Assembly: GCF_040219215.1 (NCBI RefSeq)
Contig: NZ_JAVJSX010000003.1
Location: forward strand, 124,001-188,000
Direction of reading: 5' to 3'
DNA from: Thalassobaculum_A sp040219215
GTDB lineage: Bacteria; Pseudomonadota; Alphaproteobacteria; Thalassobaculales; Thalassobaculaceae
DNA: 64,000 bases
Both the position numbers and the translations under genes were made by a program. The notes beneath the pieces are model-generated. The model searched no databases. It saw nothing but the letters and a program-made list of their open reading frames with translations, and was not told where the DNA came from. This document shows, piece after piece, positions 42,875 through 51,130 of this stretch (its first letter is position 1; every line of letters starts with the position of its first letter).

Positions 42875-43779
42875 TCACCCTTCGGCAGATCGAGGTGATC
42901 CGTGCAGTCATGGTGACCGGCACCATTGTCGGGGCGGCCCGCCTGCTGAACGTTTCAGCGCCGGGCATCAGCCGGCTGATGAGGTATACCGAGGACACCC
43001 TGGGGTTCCGGTTGTTCATCCGCCGCCACGGCCGCTACGACCCAACCCCGGAAGCCCGCGACGTCTTCGACCTGATCGACACGGTCTACAAGAAGGTCGA
43101 GGACCTGCAGGCGGCGATCGACCGCATGAAGCGTGGCGAAACCAAGGAACTCAGCCTCGGCTCAGTCCCCAGCATCGCCAACGTGATGGTGCCCCGCGCG
43201 ATCGAACGATTGCGGAGGCAGTACCCACAACTGCGGATCGACATCAACATCCTGAAGGTCGAGGACGCGGTGGACTACCTGCTGCTCGGCAAGGGCGAGG
43301 TGGTGGCCATGAGCTACCGCTTCGATCATCCGATCGTCACCTTCGAGCCGCTGGTCCACGGCCGCCTGCTCTGCATCGTTCCACACGGGCATGAGCTTGC
43401 GGGACAGGAAGCGGTCTCGGCCGCGCAGATCGTGCGCTACCCGCTGGTCGGCATCGATCCGAACGATCCCTACGGCTCGATCATGGCGCGGATCTTCGAC
43501 CGCCGGGGCCTGCCCTACGACACCACGATCCGCGCCCGGTTCGGCTCGACGGTATGCAGCCTGGTTGCAGCCGGTCTTGGAATCGCTGTGATCGACCAGT
43601 TCACGGTCGCCCACAACCAGATGCCCGGCATTCGCTGCCTTGAGATTGAGGAAGACACCGGCTTCCAAACCTACGCGGCGCACCGCAACGACGGCCCGCT
43701 GTCGACCTACGCCGAGAACTTCGTGTCCCTGCTGCGCGCCGAAATGCAGGCCGCGACGTCAGCCGAAGCGGCCGATTGA
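42871..43779 (+). CDS. LysR family regulator upstream of the TTT/QuiC operon
   Basis: 302 residues; DNA-binding domain at the N-terminus (LRQIEVIRAVMVTGTIVGAA, SAPGISRLMRYTEDTLG) and an effector domain with VVAMSYRFDHPIVTFEPLVHG and AAGLGIAVIDQFTV. It overlaps pbpC by ATGA but is followed, after a 194-nt regulatory gap with a LysR-box-like dyad, by the TctC receptor gene, so it more likely controls the TTT importer and quiC. Sequence type resembles regulators of amino acid or aromatic catabolism. Confidence 0.88.
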   Translation: MITLRQIEVIRAVMVTGTIVGAARLLNVSAPGISRLMRYTEDTLGFRLFIRRHGRYDPTPEARDVFDLIDTVYKKVEDLQAAIDRMKRGETKELSLGSVPSIANVMVPRAIERLRRQYPQLRIDINILKVEDAVDYLLLGKGEVVAMSYRFDHPIVTFEPLVHGRLLCIVPHGHELAGQEAVSAAQIVRYPLVGIDPNDPYGSIMARIFDRRGLPYDTTIRARFGSTVCSLVAAGLGIAVIDQFTVAHNQMPGIRCLEIEEDTGFQTYAAHRNDGPLSTYAENFVSLLRAEMQAATSAEAAD

Positions 43780-43973
43780 ATTAACCTGACGTTATGTCAC
43801 GGTATTTATTCGTATTTGACGTTAGCTTTCCAAGTCGTGGATGCTCGCGGTCAAGCCGACACGCCAAAACGGGACTCCTCTTGCTCCGATGCGAGTGGCA
43901 CCGTCCCGTGACGTGATCGGTCGCAAACCGGGTCGACAGTCGACCCGGACAACACGCTGCGGGAGGAACACCA
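43780..43973. promoter_or_regulatory. Operator/promoter region of the TTT-quiC operon
   Basis: A+T-rich around 43775-43830. TGACGTTATGTCA (43787-43799) is a dyad of TGAC/GTCA around five bases and fits the LysR T-N11-A box exactly. TGACGTTA recurs at 43817-43824, 30 bp away (about three helical turns), the second copy overlapping TTGACG, a possible -35. No clear -10 follows. Two in-phase sites fit a LysR tetramer. Confidence 0.5.
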
Positions 43974-44975
43974 ATGAAATCGACTCTGCTGGGGGCGGCT
44001 GCCGCCCTGGCCATGATCTCGGCCGGCGCCGCCGTGCACGCCGCCGATTATCCGACCAAGGATCTTCAGGGCGTCATCATGTGGGGCGCCGGCGGCGCCA
44101 CCGACACGGTCGCGCGCGCCATCACCCCGGTGGTCGAACCGCTGCTGGGCCAGCAGATCGTGCTGGTCAACAAGTCCGGCGGCTCCGGCGCCATCTCCAC
44201 CGCCTTCGTGGCCGGCCGGCCGGCTGACGGCTACACACTGCTGTACGGGGCGGAGAATCCGCAACTCCACAAGGTTCTGGAGATCGCCCAGACCGACTAC
44301 GCCGACTTCTACCCGGTCAACGTCCTGGCGCGTGGCATCGCCGTGATCGTCGCCAACAACGACACGCCCTGGAAGTCGATGAAGGATCTGGTCGCCGACG
44401 CCCAGAAGCGGCCGGGCGAGATCAAGATGGGCTCGACCGGGCCGGGCGGCCTGCCGCACGTGGTCGGCGCGCTGGTCAAGACGGTAACCGATTTCAAGGT
44501 GACCTCGGTGCCGTTCGACGGCGAAGGTCCGGGCATCACCGCCCTGCTCGGCGGCCACGTCGACTTCATGCCGGCCGGCCTGAGCGCCGCGTCCGAGCAC
44601 ATCAAGGCCGGGCGGGTCCGCGTACTCGCGGTGGTGAACAACACCGAGATCGCGGCCCTGCCGGGCGTGCCGCCGATCACCGCCGACTTCCCCGGCTTTG
44701 GTAAGTACCTGCCGTGGGGTCCGTTCTACGGCGTGTTCGTCAGCCGCGACGTACCCGACGCCGCCAAGGCGAAGCTCGTCGAGGCGTTCAAACAGGGTGC
44801 CGCCACGCCGAAGTTCGTCGAGCTGATGGAAGGCCGCGGCAACATCATGATGAACATTGCCGGCGACGAGGCCGACGCGTTCCTGAAGAAGTGGCAGTCG
44901 ACCACGACCTGGGTGCTGCACGCGGCCGAGGCCACGAAGGCTTCCCCGGAAAAATTCGGCATTCCCAAGCCGTAA
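43974..44975 (+). CDS. tctC: TTT transporter periplasmic receptor, TctC/Bug family
   Basis: 333 residues. Sec signal peptide (1-23, cleavage after VHA). The mature protein begins ADYPTKDLQGVIMWGAGGATD, the ligand-contacting first loop of Bug proteins, and has SGGSGAISTAFVAGRPADGYT and GGHVDFMPAGLSAASEHIKAG (in pieces), family features. It binds a carboxylate, in context perhaps quinate, shikimate or dehydroshikimate. GGGAGG lies upstream of the ATG. A hairpin follows its stop. Confidence 0.92.
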   Translation: MKSTLLGAAAALAMISAGAAVHAADYPTKDLQGVIMWGAGGATDTVARAITPVVEPLLGQQIVLVNKSGGSGAISTAFVAGRPADGYTLLYGAENPQLHKVLEIAQTDYADFYPVNVLARGIAVIVANNDTPWKSMKDLVADAQKRPGEIKMGSTGPGGLPHVVGALVKTVTDFKVTSVPFDGEGPGITALLGGHVDFMPAGLSAASEHIKAGRVRVLAVVNNTEIAALPGVPPITADFPGFGKYLPWGPFYGVFVSRDVPDAAKAKLVEAFKQGAATPKFVELMEGRGNIMMNIAGDEADAFLKKWQSTTTWVLHAAEATKASPEKFGIPKP

Positions 44976-44984
44976 CGTCAGGAT

Positions 44985-45010
44985 GGGCGGCTCCGGCTCC
45001 GGAGCCGCCC
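44985..45010 (+). terminator. Hairpin with T-rich tail between tctC and tctB
   Basis: Stem GGGCGGCTCC / GGAGCCGCCC (10 bp) with loop GGCTCC, followed directly by TTTCTCTTCG. It begins 9 nt after the tctC stop and ends 26 nt before tctB. A partial terminator here would make receptor transcripts more abundant than permease transcripts, as proposed for the TRAP operon hairpin at 20800. Confidence 0.7.
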
Positions 45011-45036
45011 TTTCTCTTCGCGACGGAGGAGGTCCG

Positions 45037-45510
45037 ATGACCGAAGCACGTCCAAGGCTCCCCGGCGAGCGGGCGTTCTCGCTGGTGCTGTTGGCGTTCA
45101 GCCTGTTCGTTCTCTACCAAGCCTACCGGATTTCCGGATTCTCCTCGGTCAGCTCACCCGGCGTATTCCCGATGCTGGCCGCCCTGGTCATGGTGGGATC
45201 ACTGGTGGTGACTCTCCTCCAGGAACGGAAGCTGCCTACACCGTCCGGCTCCGGACCGATGGCGTTCTACAGGCGTGTCACGCCGCCGGTGCTGCTGATC
45301 ATGGTGGCGCTGATCGTGGCGCTGATGCTGATGATGGAACCGGCCGGGTTCGTCGTCGCTGCAGGCGGATTTCTGTTCGCCAGCATCCTGATCCTGCAGG
45401 GCGGACGCCCGGTGCGCGCGGCGGTCATCAGCGCGGGCGCCCTGGCGGCGATCTATGCGGTCTTCCGACTGGTGTTCCAGGTCGTGCTGCCGGAAGCCGA
45501 GTGGCTGTGA
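45037..45510 (+). CDS. tctB: TTT transporter small membrane subunit, TctB family
   Basis: 157 residues, four predicted membrane helices (FSLVLLAFSLFVLYQAYRIS first, then a helix at about residues 45-65, and two near the C-terminus). Strong GGAGGAGG site before the ATG. It shares one base with tctA (TGATG), showing coupled translation. Poorly conserved in general; identified by size, topology and position between tctC and tctA. Confidence 0.88.
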   Translation: MTEARPRLPGERAFSLVLLAFSLFVLYQAYRISGFSSVSSPGVFPMLAALVMVGSLVVTLLQERKLPTPSGSGPMAFYRRVTPPVLLIMVALIVALMLMMEPAGFVVAAGGFLFASILILQGGRPVRAAVISAGALAAIYAVFRLVFQVVLPEAEWL

Positions 45511-47033
45511 TGGAAGGTTCCACCCTTTCGTACTTCCTGATGAGCTGGCTCGACCCGTCCCTGCTGGCCCTGACCGCCGCCGGAACGCTGGCCGGGGTCT
45601 ATATCGGCGCGATCCCCGGCCTGTCGGTCACCATGGCCGTGTCGATCCTGATCTCGTTCACCTTCGCCTGGGACGTCAACGACGCGCTTGCCCTGATGGG
45701 CGGAGTATTCTGCGGCGGCGTCTACGGCGGATCGCGCACGGCAATCCTGCTGAACATCCCCGGCGCACCGAGCGCCATCGCCACCGCGATCGACGGCTTC
45801 CCCCTGGCCCAACGCGGCGAGGCCGGCCGTGCCATCGGGGTGAGCACAGTGATGTCGGTGATCGGCGGGATCACAGGCGTGATTGCCCTGGCCCTCGCAG
45901 CTCCTGCAATCTCGGAATTCGCGCTGATGTTTGCGCCGCGCGACTACCTGCTGCTGGCGATCATCGGCATCCTGCTGGTCGGCGCCCTGTCCGGCGAATC
46001 CCTGGCCAAGGGCGTGTTCGCCGGTGCGCTGGGCGTGCTGATCGGCATGGTCGGCCTCGATCCGATGACCGCCGAGGGACGATTTACCTTCGGCCAGGTG
46101 TCGCTGCTCGGCGGCATTCCCTACGTCGCCGCCATGATCGGCTTCTTCGGGGTCGCCGAGGCGCTGGTCCAACTCCACCACCTGCACGCCACGCCGGTAC
46201 GCCAGAAGGTCGACCGGATCGTTCCCGGCTGGGACGTCGTCAAGAAGTACATCCCCTTGTCGATCCGATCGTCGGTCATCGGCGTCGTGGTGGGCGCCCT
46301 GCCCGGTACCGGCGGCGACATCGCGGCCCTGATGGCCTACGACCACGCCAAGCGCAGCGTGAAGAAGCCGTCGCGTCCGTTCGGCCAGGGCGCCTATGAG
46401 GGCCTGGTCGCCCCGGAAACCGCCAACAACGCGGCGATCGGCGGCGCCTATATCCCGATGCTCACCCTCGGTCTGCCCGGCGACGCGGTGACCGCCGTGA
46501 TCATCGGCGCGCTGTTCATCCACGGTCTGAAGCCTGGGCCGATGCTGATGATCGAGACGCCGCACCTGTTCTGGTTCACGGTCGGCAACCTGACGCTCGC
46601 CAACATATTCACCCTGATCTTCGGACTGACCGGCATCCGGGTGTTCGCCAAGATGGTCGAGTGCCCGCGGTCGATCCTGATCCCACTGATCATCGTGCTG
46701 TCGGTGGTCGGCACCTACGCGATCCAGAACAGCGTGATCGACATCTACTGGATGCTGGCGTTCGGCGTGCTCGGCTACTTCATGAAGATGTACGGCTACC
46801 AGGTTGGCCCCGTCATCCTCGGGGTGATCCTGGGACCGTTGATGGATGTGTCGTACCGGCGCGCCATGCTGTCGGTGCGGGATGACCCGGTCATGTTCGC
46901 TTGGGAAATGGTCGCCAATCCGCTGACGCTGGTCCTGACGCTGTCGGTGATACTGTTGCTGGCGAGCCAGACACCGGCCTGGGCCACGGCACGGACCCGT
47001 CTCGGCCGATGGCGCGAAACCGCACGGAGGTAG
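45510..47033 (+). CDS. tctA: TTT transporter large membrane subunit, TctA family
   Basis: 507 residues with about 12 membrane helices. The diagnostic block GGVYGGSRTAILLNIPGAPS followed by AIATAIDGFPLAQRGEAGRA, and the second-half counterpart ALPGTGGDIAALMAYDHAKR, are present. It forms the transport channel for the TctC ligand. Start at 45510 overlaps the tctB stop; an upstream GTG at 45501 is possible. Followed after 6 nt by quiC. Confidence 0.94.
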   Translation: MEGSTLSYFLMSWLDPSLLALTAAGTLAGVYIGAIPGLSVTMAVSILISFTFAWDVNDALALMGGVFCGGVYGGSRTAILLNIPGAPSAIATAIDGFPLAQRGEAGRAIGVSTVMSVIGGITGVIALALAAPAISEFALMFAPRDYLLLAIIGILLVGALSGESLAKGVFAGALGVLIGMVGLDPMTAEGRFTFGQVSLLGGIPYVAAMIGFFGVAEALVQLHHLHATPVRQKVDRIVPGWDVVKKYIPLSIRSSVIGVVVGALPGTGGDIAALMAYDHAKRSVKKPSRPFGQGAYEGLVAPETANNAAIGGAYIPMLTLGLPGDAVTAVIIGALFIHGLKPGPMLMIETPHLFWFTVGNLTLANIFTLIFGLTGIRVFAKMVECPRSILIPLIIVLSVVGTYAIQNSVIDIYWMLAFGVLGYFMKMYGYQVGPVILGVILGPLMDVSYRRAMLSVRDDPVMFAWEMVANPLTLVLTLSVILLLASQTPAWATARTRLGRWRETARR

Positions 47034-47039
47034 GAAGCC

Positions 47040-48932
47040 ATGAAGACCTCGATCGCGACGGTATCGCTGAGCGGCGATCTGGAGGAGAAGCTGACCGCGA
47101 TCGCGGCGGCCGGGTTCGACGGCGTCGAGATCTTCGAGAACGACTTCCTGACCTTCGACGGCGGGCCGCGCGACGTTGGCCGGATGATCGCCGATCTCGG
47201 CCTGATCTGCGTCGCCTTCCAGCCGTTCCGCGACTTCGAAGGGATGCCGGACGCCGAGCGAACACGGACCTTCGCCCGCGCTGAACGCAAGTTCGACATC
47301 ATGGAGGAACTCGGCACCAAGCTGATGCTGGTGTGCAGCAACGTGTCGCCAGGCTCGCTGGGCGGTATTGACCGGGCGGCCGACGATTTCCGGGAGCTTG
47401 GCGAGCGGGCCAAGAAACGCGGCCTGACCGTGGGTTTCGAGGCACTGGCCTGGGGTCGCCACATCAGCGACCACCGCGACGCCTGGGAGGTGGTGCGCCG
47501 GGCCGATCATCCGAACATCGGCCTGATCCTCGACAGCTACCACACCATCGCTCGTGGCGTGCCGGTGGACAGCATCCGCTCGATTCCCGGCGACCGCATC
47601 GTGCTGGTCCAGATCGCCGACGCACCGAAGGTCGACATGGACCTGCTGCAGCTCAGCCGACACTTCCGCTGCATGCCGGGCCAGGGCGACCTGCCGCTGG
47701 TCGGGTTCATGCAGGCGCTCGACGCCACCGGTTACGACGGCATGCTGTCGCTGGAGATCTTCAACGACCAGTTTCGGGCCGGCTCGGCCCGCCAGGTCGC
47801 GACCGACGGCAAGCGCGGCCTGCTCCACCTGATCGACCAGGTCGCCCGGTCAACCACGAACCCAAAGCGCCGCAAGCCGGCCATGCCGGCCCGACCCGCG
47901 GGTCTGGGTGTAGAGTTCATCGAGTTCGCCGTGGACGAGGACACTGCGGAGGAATTGACGGCGCTGCTCGCCGGACTGGGCTTCCACCGGGCTGGCAAGC
48001 ATCGCTCAAAGGCAGTCGAACTCTGGCGACAGGGCGACGTCAATCTGGTCGTCAACACCGACAAGGAGGGCTTCGCCCATTCGTCCTACATCGTCCATGG
48101 TCCCTCAGTCTGCGCCATGGCGCTCAAGGTATCGGACGTGGCCGGCGCCATGGAAAGGGCGGACCACCTGTTGGTGCCGTCGTTCGCCGAGGCGGTCGGC
48201 CCCGGCGAGTTGAAGATCCCGGCAATCCGCGGGGTCGGCGGCAGCCTGATCTATTTCGTCGAGCCGCAGGGTCCGCTCGGCGACATCTGGTCGGTGGATT
48301 TCGACCTGTCGGATGCGGCGGAACCGCCCACCGACGGCATCGGCCTTACCCGCGTCGACCACCTCGCCCAGTCGATGAGCTACGAGGAAATGCTGTCGGC
48401 GCTGCTGACCTACACAGCGCTGCTGGATTTGGAGAAGGCCCCGCAGGTCGACATCACCGATCCGGGGGGACTGGTGCAGAGCCAGGCGCTGCAGGCGGCC
48501 GACGGCGCCGTCCGGCTGGTCCTCAACAGCTCGCAGAGCGCCAAGACCCAGTCCGGGCGTTTCCGTTCGGAGTTCTTCGGGTCCGGCACCCAGCACATCG
48601 CCTTCGCGACCGACGACATCTTCGAGACGGTCCGGCGCATGAAAGCCCACGGGTTGGCCCCGCTGCCGATCTCCGACAATTACTACGACGATGTCGACGT
48701 GCGCTTCGGGCTCGACCCGTCGCTGGTTGCCGACCTGCGCGACCACGACGTGCTGTACGACCGGGACGGCGACGGCGAGTACTTCCAGATCTACACCCGC
48801 ACGTTTGCCGACCGGTTCTTCTTCGAGATCGTCCAGCGCAAGGCCTATCAGGGCTTCGGCGCCGCCAATGCCCCGGTGCGCCTGGCTGCCCAGGCCCGCT
48901 CGGCGCCGGAACCGACCATGCCGCGCCGCTGA
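47040..48932 (+). CDS. quiC: 3-dehydroshikimate dehydratase fused to an HPPD-like domain (QuiC type)
   Basis: 630 residues. Residues 1-270 form a sugar-phosphate-isomerase-like TIM barrel with the metal-ligand set Glu134, Asp165, Gln191 and Glu239, as in the dehydroshikimate dehydratase of Pseudomonas putida QuiC; it converts 3-dehydroshikimate to protocatechuate. Residues ~290-615 are a 4-hydroxyphenylpyruvate dioxygenase-like vicinal-oxygen-chelate domain with candidate iron ligands in RVDHLAQ, TQHIAFAT and FFFEIVQ. The fusion is known; the role of the second domain is not settled. AGG-rich site before the ATG. Last gene of the LysR-TTT unit, linking uptake to aromatic catabolism. Confidence 0.92.
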   Translation: MKTSIATVSLSGDLEEKLTAIAAAGFDGVEIFENDFLTFDGGPRDVGRMIADLGLICVAFQPFRDFEGMPDAERTRTFARAERKFDIMEELGTKLMLVCSNVSPGSLGGIDRAADDFRELGERAKKRGLTVGFEALAWGRHISDHRDAWEVVRRADHPNIGLILDSYHTIARGVPVDSIRSIPGDRIVLVQIADAPKVDMDLLQLSRHFRCMPGQGDLPLVGFMQALDATGYDGMLSLEIFNDQFRAGSARQVATDGKRGLLHLIDQVARSTTNPKRRKPAMPARPAGLGVEFIEFAVDEDTAEELTALLAGLGFHRAGKHRSKAVELWRQGDVNLVVNTDKEGFAHSSYIVHGPSVCAMALKVSDVAGAMERADHLLVPSFAEAVGPGELKIPAIRGVGGSLIYFVEPQGPLGDIWSVDFDLSDAAEPPTDGIGLTRVDHLAQSMSYEEMLSALLTYTALLDLEKAPQVDITDPGGLVQSQALQAADGAVRLVLNSSQSAKTQSGRFRSEFFGSGTQHIAFATDDIFETVRRMKAHGLAPLPISDNYYDDVDVRFGLDPSLVADLRDHDVLYDRDGDGEYFQIYTRTFADRFFFEIVQRKAYQGFGAANAPVRLAAQARSAPEPTMPRR

Positions 48933-48942
48933 GGCGCTCCGA

Positions 48943-49788
48943 TCAGCGTGCCTTGCGCGGCTTGGCCGCCTTGAACTGCCGGGTCACGTCGATGATCGCC
49001 TTCTCGACCGGCAGCCGCTCCATGCTGGACGCGCCCACGAAGCCGTGGGCGTCCGTGCGCCCCAGCACGTAGTCGACGTCCTGGGGCGTAGCGATCGGCC
49101 CGCCATGCGCCAGGGTCACGATCTCCGGATTGATCTCGCAGGCCGCCTCGATCATCGCTTGGACCTTGTCGGCTGCATCATCGAGGCCGAGAGCATTGGT
49201 GGAACCGATGGTCCCGCCGGCGGTCAGGCCGACATGCGGCACCAGCATGTCGACGCCAGCCTTGGCCATCATCCGGGCATCATCGGGCGAGAATACGTAC
49301 GACAGTGTGTAGAGGCCCGCCGCCCGCGCCCGGGTGATCATCTCGGCTTCCTTGGCAAAGCCCAGCCCCACCGACTCGAGATCTCGGCGGAACACCCCGT
49401 CGATGCGCCCGACGGTCGGGAAATTGATGACCCCGGCGTAGCCGACGGCGCGCACCTCTTCCAGCAGTTGGTCGATGTCGCGGGTCGGGTCGGTGGCGCA
49501 GATGCCGGCGATCACCGGGATCGCGTCGACCGCCGGCAGGATCTGGCGGCGTCCCATCTCCAGGACGATGTCGTTGGCGTTGCCGAAGGGCAGGTACCCC
49601 GCGATCGACGCATGGCCGTTCATGCGGAACCAGCCGGAGTTGTAGACCACGATCAGGTCGGCACCGCCGATCTCGGCGCACTTGGCCGAAAGACCGGTAC
49701 CGGCGCCGGCCGTGACGATGGGATCGCCGGCAGCAATCACCTCAGCGACACGGGCGCAAACGTCGTCCCGGTGGTATCTGCGGGCCAT
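48943..49788 (-). CDS. Phosphoenolpyruvate hydrolase family protein (TIM barrel, Tm-1 C-terminal type)
   Basis: 281 residues matching the PEP_hydrolase family: ITAGAGTGLSAK-type start (GDPIVTAGAGTGLSAKCAE), ADLIVVYNSGWFRMNGH, PVIAGICATDPTRD, and VGYAGVINFPTVGRIDG. The fold is a TIM barrel; proposed activities include hydrolysis of a phosphorylated carboxylate, but the natural reaction is unproven. It lies 29 nt behind a UPF0261 gene on the same strand, with which it corresponds to plant Tm-1. Convergent with quiC, 10 nt apart. Confidence 0.85.
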   Translation of the reverse strand: MARRYHRDDVCARVAEVIAAGDPIVTAGAGTGLSAKCAEIGGADLIVVYNSGWFRMNGHASIAGYLPFGNANDIVLEMGRRQILPAVDAIPVIAGICATDPTRDIDQLLEEVRAVGYAGVINFPTVGRIDGVFRRDLESVGLGFAKEAEMITRARAAGLYTLSYVFSPDDARMMAKAGVDMLVPHVGLTAGGTIGSTNALGLDDAADKVQAMIEAACEINPEIVTLAHGGPIATPQDVDYVLGRTDAHGFVGASSMERLPVEKAIIDVTRQFKAAKPRKAR

Positions 49789-49817
49789 TGGGTTTCCTCG
49801 CCTGGGTCTGGATGAGA

Positions 49818-51053
49818 TCAGCCGGCGACCGCCGCCGGTCGAATGGATGCCATCAACGTCAGGAGCCGCGCCACCACCAGCTCGGCGAACGGCGGGTCGT
49901 TGATGTGGTCGGGTGACCGGACGATCGGGCCGTCATAGGCAGCGCTCACCGACTCAAAGAAGGCGCGATCGGCCTCGGGATCGTGGAACGGACCGTCCGG
50001 CCGGCCGTACTCCGAGATCCCGCCGAGCGGCAGGACCAGTTCCGTCGGCCCGGTAGCGCCTGCCAACTTGCCCGCCACGATGCGGCCGAGCTCGGCGTTC
50101 TCGTCGCGGGTGGTACGCATCAGCGTGGTTCCGGCGTTGTGTCGGTGCAGCCGGCGGTCGCGCAGCGCCGGGGGTATCGTGGCGACCGGTCCGAAATTCA
50201 CCATGTCGAGCGCACCCGGAACCACGACCTGCGGAATGCCCCGCCGCCCCGCGGCCTCCAGCCGCGCCGGCCCGGCGCTCAGAGCGCCGCCGCACAACTC
50301 GTCGGCCAATTCGGTCGTCGTCAGGTCAAGAACGGCGTCGATCTCACCCGCCTCAATCAATTCTTCCATAGCCCGCCCGCCGGTGCCGCTGGCGTGGAAC
50401 ACCATGACCTGGCAGCCCGATTCGAGCAGCAGACGCCGACAGCGCTCTGCCGCCGGAGTGGTCACGCCGAACGCGGTGATCGCGACTACCGCGCCGTCCG
50501 CCTGTCGCACCTCATCAGCGCCGCCCTCGACCATGCCACACACCGCGTTGGCGGCGTTGCGCAGCACCCGGCGCAGTATCGGGTTCAATCCCATCACATC
50601 GGTGACCGAGAACAGCACGGCGATGTCGCGGGTGCCGACGAATGCAGAGACGTCTCCTGCGCCCTTGGTCGACACGAGCACCTTTGGAAACCCGAAGGGC
50701 AGCGCGCGCAGCGGCGCGCTGGTGACCGCCGACCCCGAGCCGCCGCCGATCGCCACCGCACCGTCGATGCGGCCCTGGGCCAGCAAGTCCTTGACCAGGG
50801 CCACAGCACCGGACGACACCCGGTCGAGGGCCGCTCCACGATCCCCGGCGGCAATCAGTTCATCGACCCCGCCGCCGGCCCGTGCCGCCACCTCCTGGCG
50901 GGAGATGTCGGCCCCGCCGTGCTCCCCGCGCACCGACAGGTCGACCATCAGCGCGCGATGGCCGCGCGCCTCGACCACGGATCTCAGGAAACCAAGTTCC
51001 TGGGCCTTGGTGTCCAGCGTTCCGATGATCGCGATGGTCCGCGGCGGATGCAT
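49818..51053 (-). CDS. Tm-1-like ATP-binding protein (UPF0261)
   Basis: 411 residues, whole-length UPF0261. The N-terminal segment IAIIGTLDTKAQELGFLR is the family signature, followed by VAIGGGSGSAVTSAPLRALP, KVLVSTKGAGDVSAFVG and LNPILRRVLRNAANAV. In tomato Tm-1, the homologous N-terminal domain binds nucleotide and a viral helicase; bacterial members have unknown function. It precedes the PEP_hydrolase gene by 29 nt. Start codon ATG 51053; no strong ribosome site. Confidence 0.86.
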   Translation of the reverse strand: MHPPRTIAIIGTLDTKAQELGFLRSVVEARGHRALMVDLSVRGEHGGADISRQEVAARAGGGVDELIAAGDRGAALDRVSSGAVALVKDLLAQGRIDGAVAIGGGSGSAVTSAPLRALPFGFPKVLVSTKGAGDVSAFVGTRDIAVLFSVTDVMGLNPILRRVLRNAANAVCGMVEGGADEVRQADGAVVAITAFGVTTPAAERCRRLLLESGCQVMVFHASGTGGRAMEELIEAGEIDAVLDLTTTELADELCGGALSAGPARLEAAGRRGIPQVVVPGALDMVNFGPVATIPPALRDRRLHRHNAGTTLMRTTRDENAELGRIVAGKLAGATGPTELVLPLGGISEYGRPDGPFHDPEADRAFFESVSAAYDGPIVRSPDHINDPPFAELVVARLLTLMASIRPAAVAG

Positions 51054-51130
51054 GTCGGCGTTCCCCAGGCGCGATCGCGCGCCGCGGGGAGACTACAAAC
51101 GGGCCTGCACTCCAGCAAGCGGCGGCGTCC

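Noticed and set aside
45453..47828. 791-codon open frame on the minus strand opposite tctA and quiC
   Set aside because: Composition is that of an antisense shadow; tctA and quiC on the other strand carry clear family motifs.
51069..51080. 12-bp palindrome GCGCGATCGCGC between tonB and the UPF0261 gene
   Set aside because: Self-complementary G+C words of this size are expected at this base composition; no second copy or regulator supports a function.
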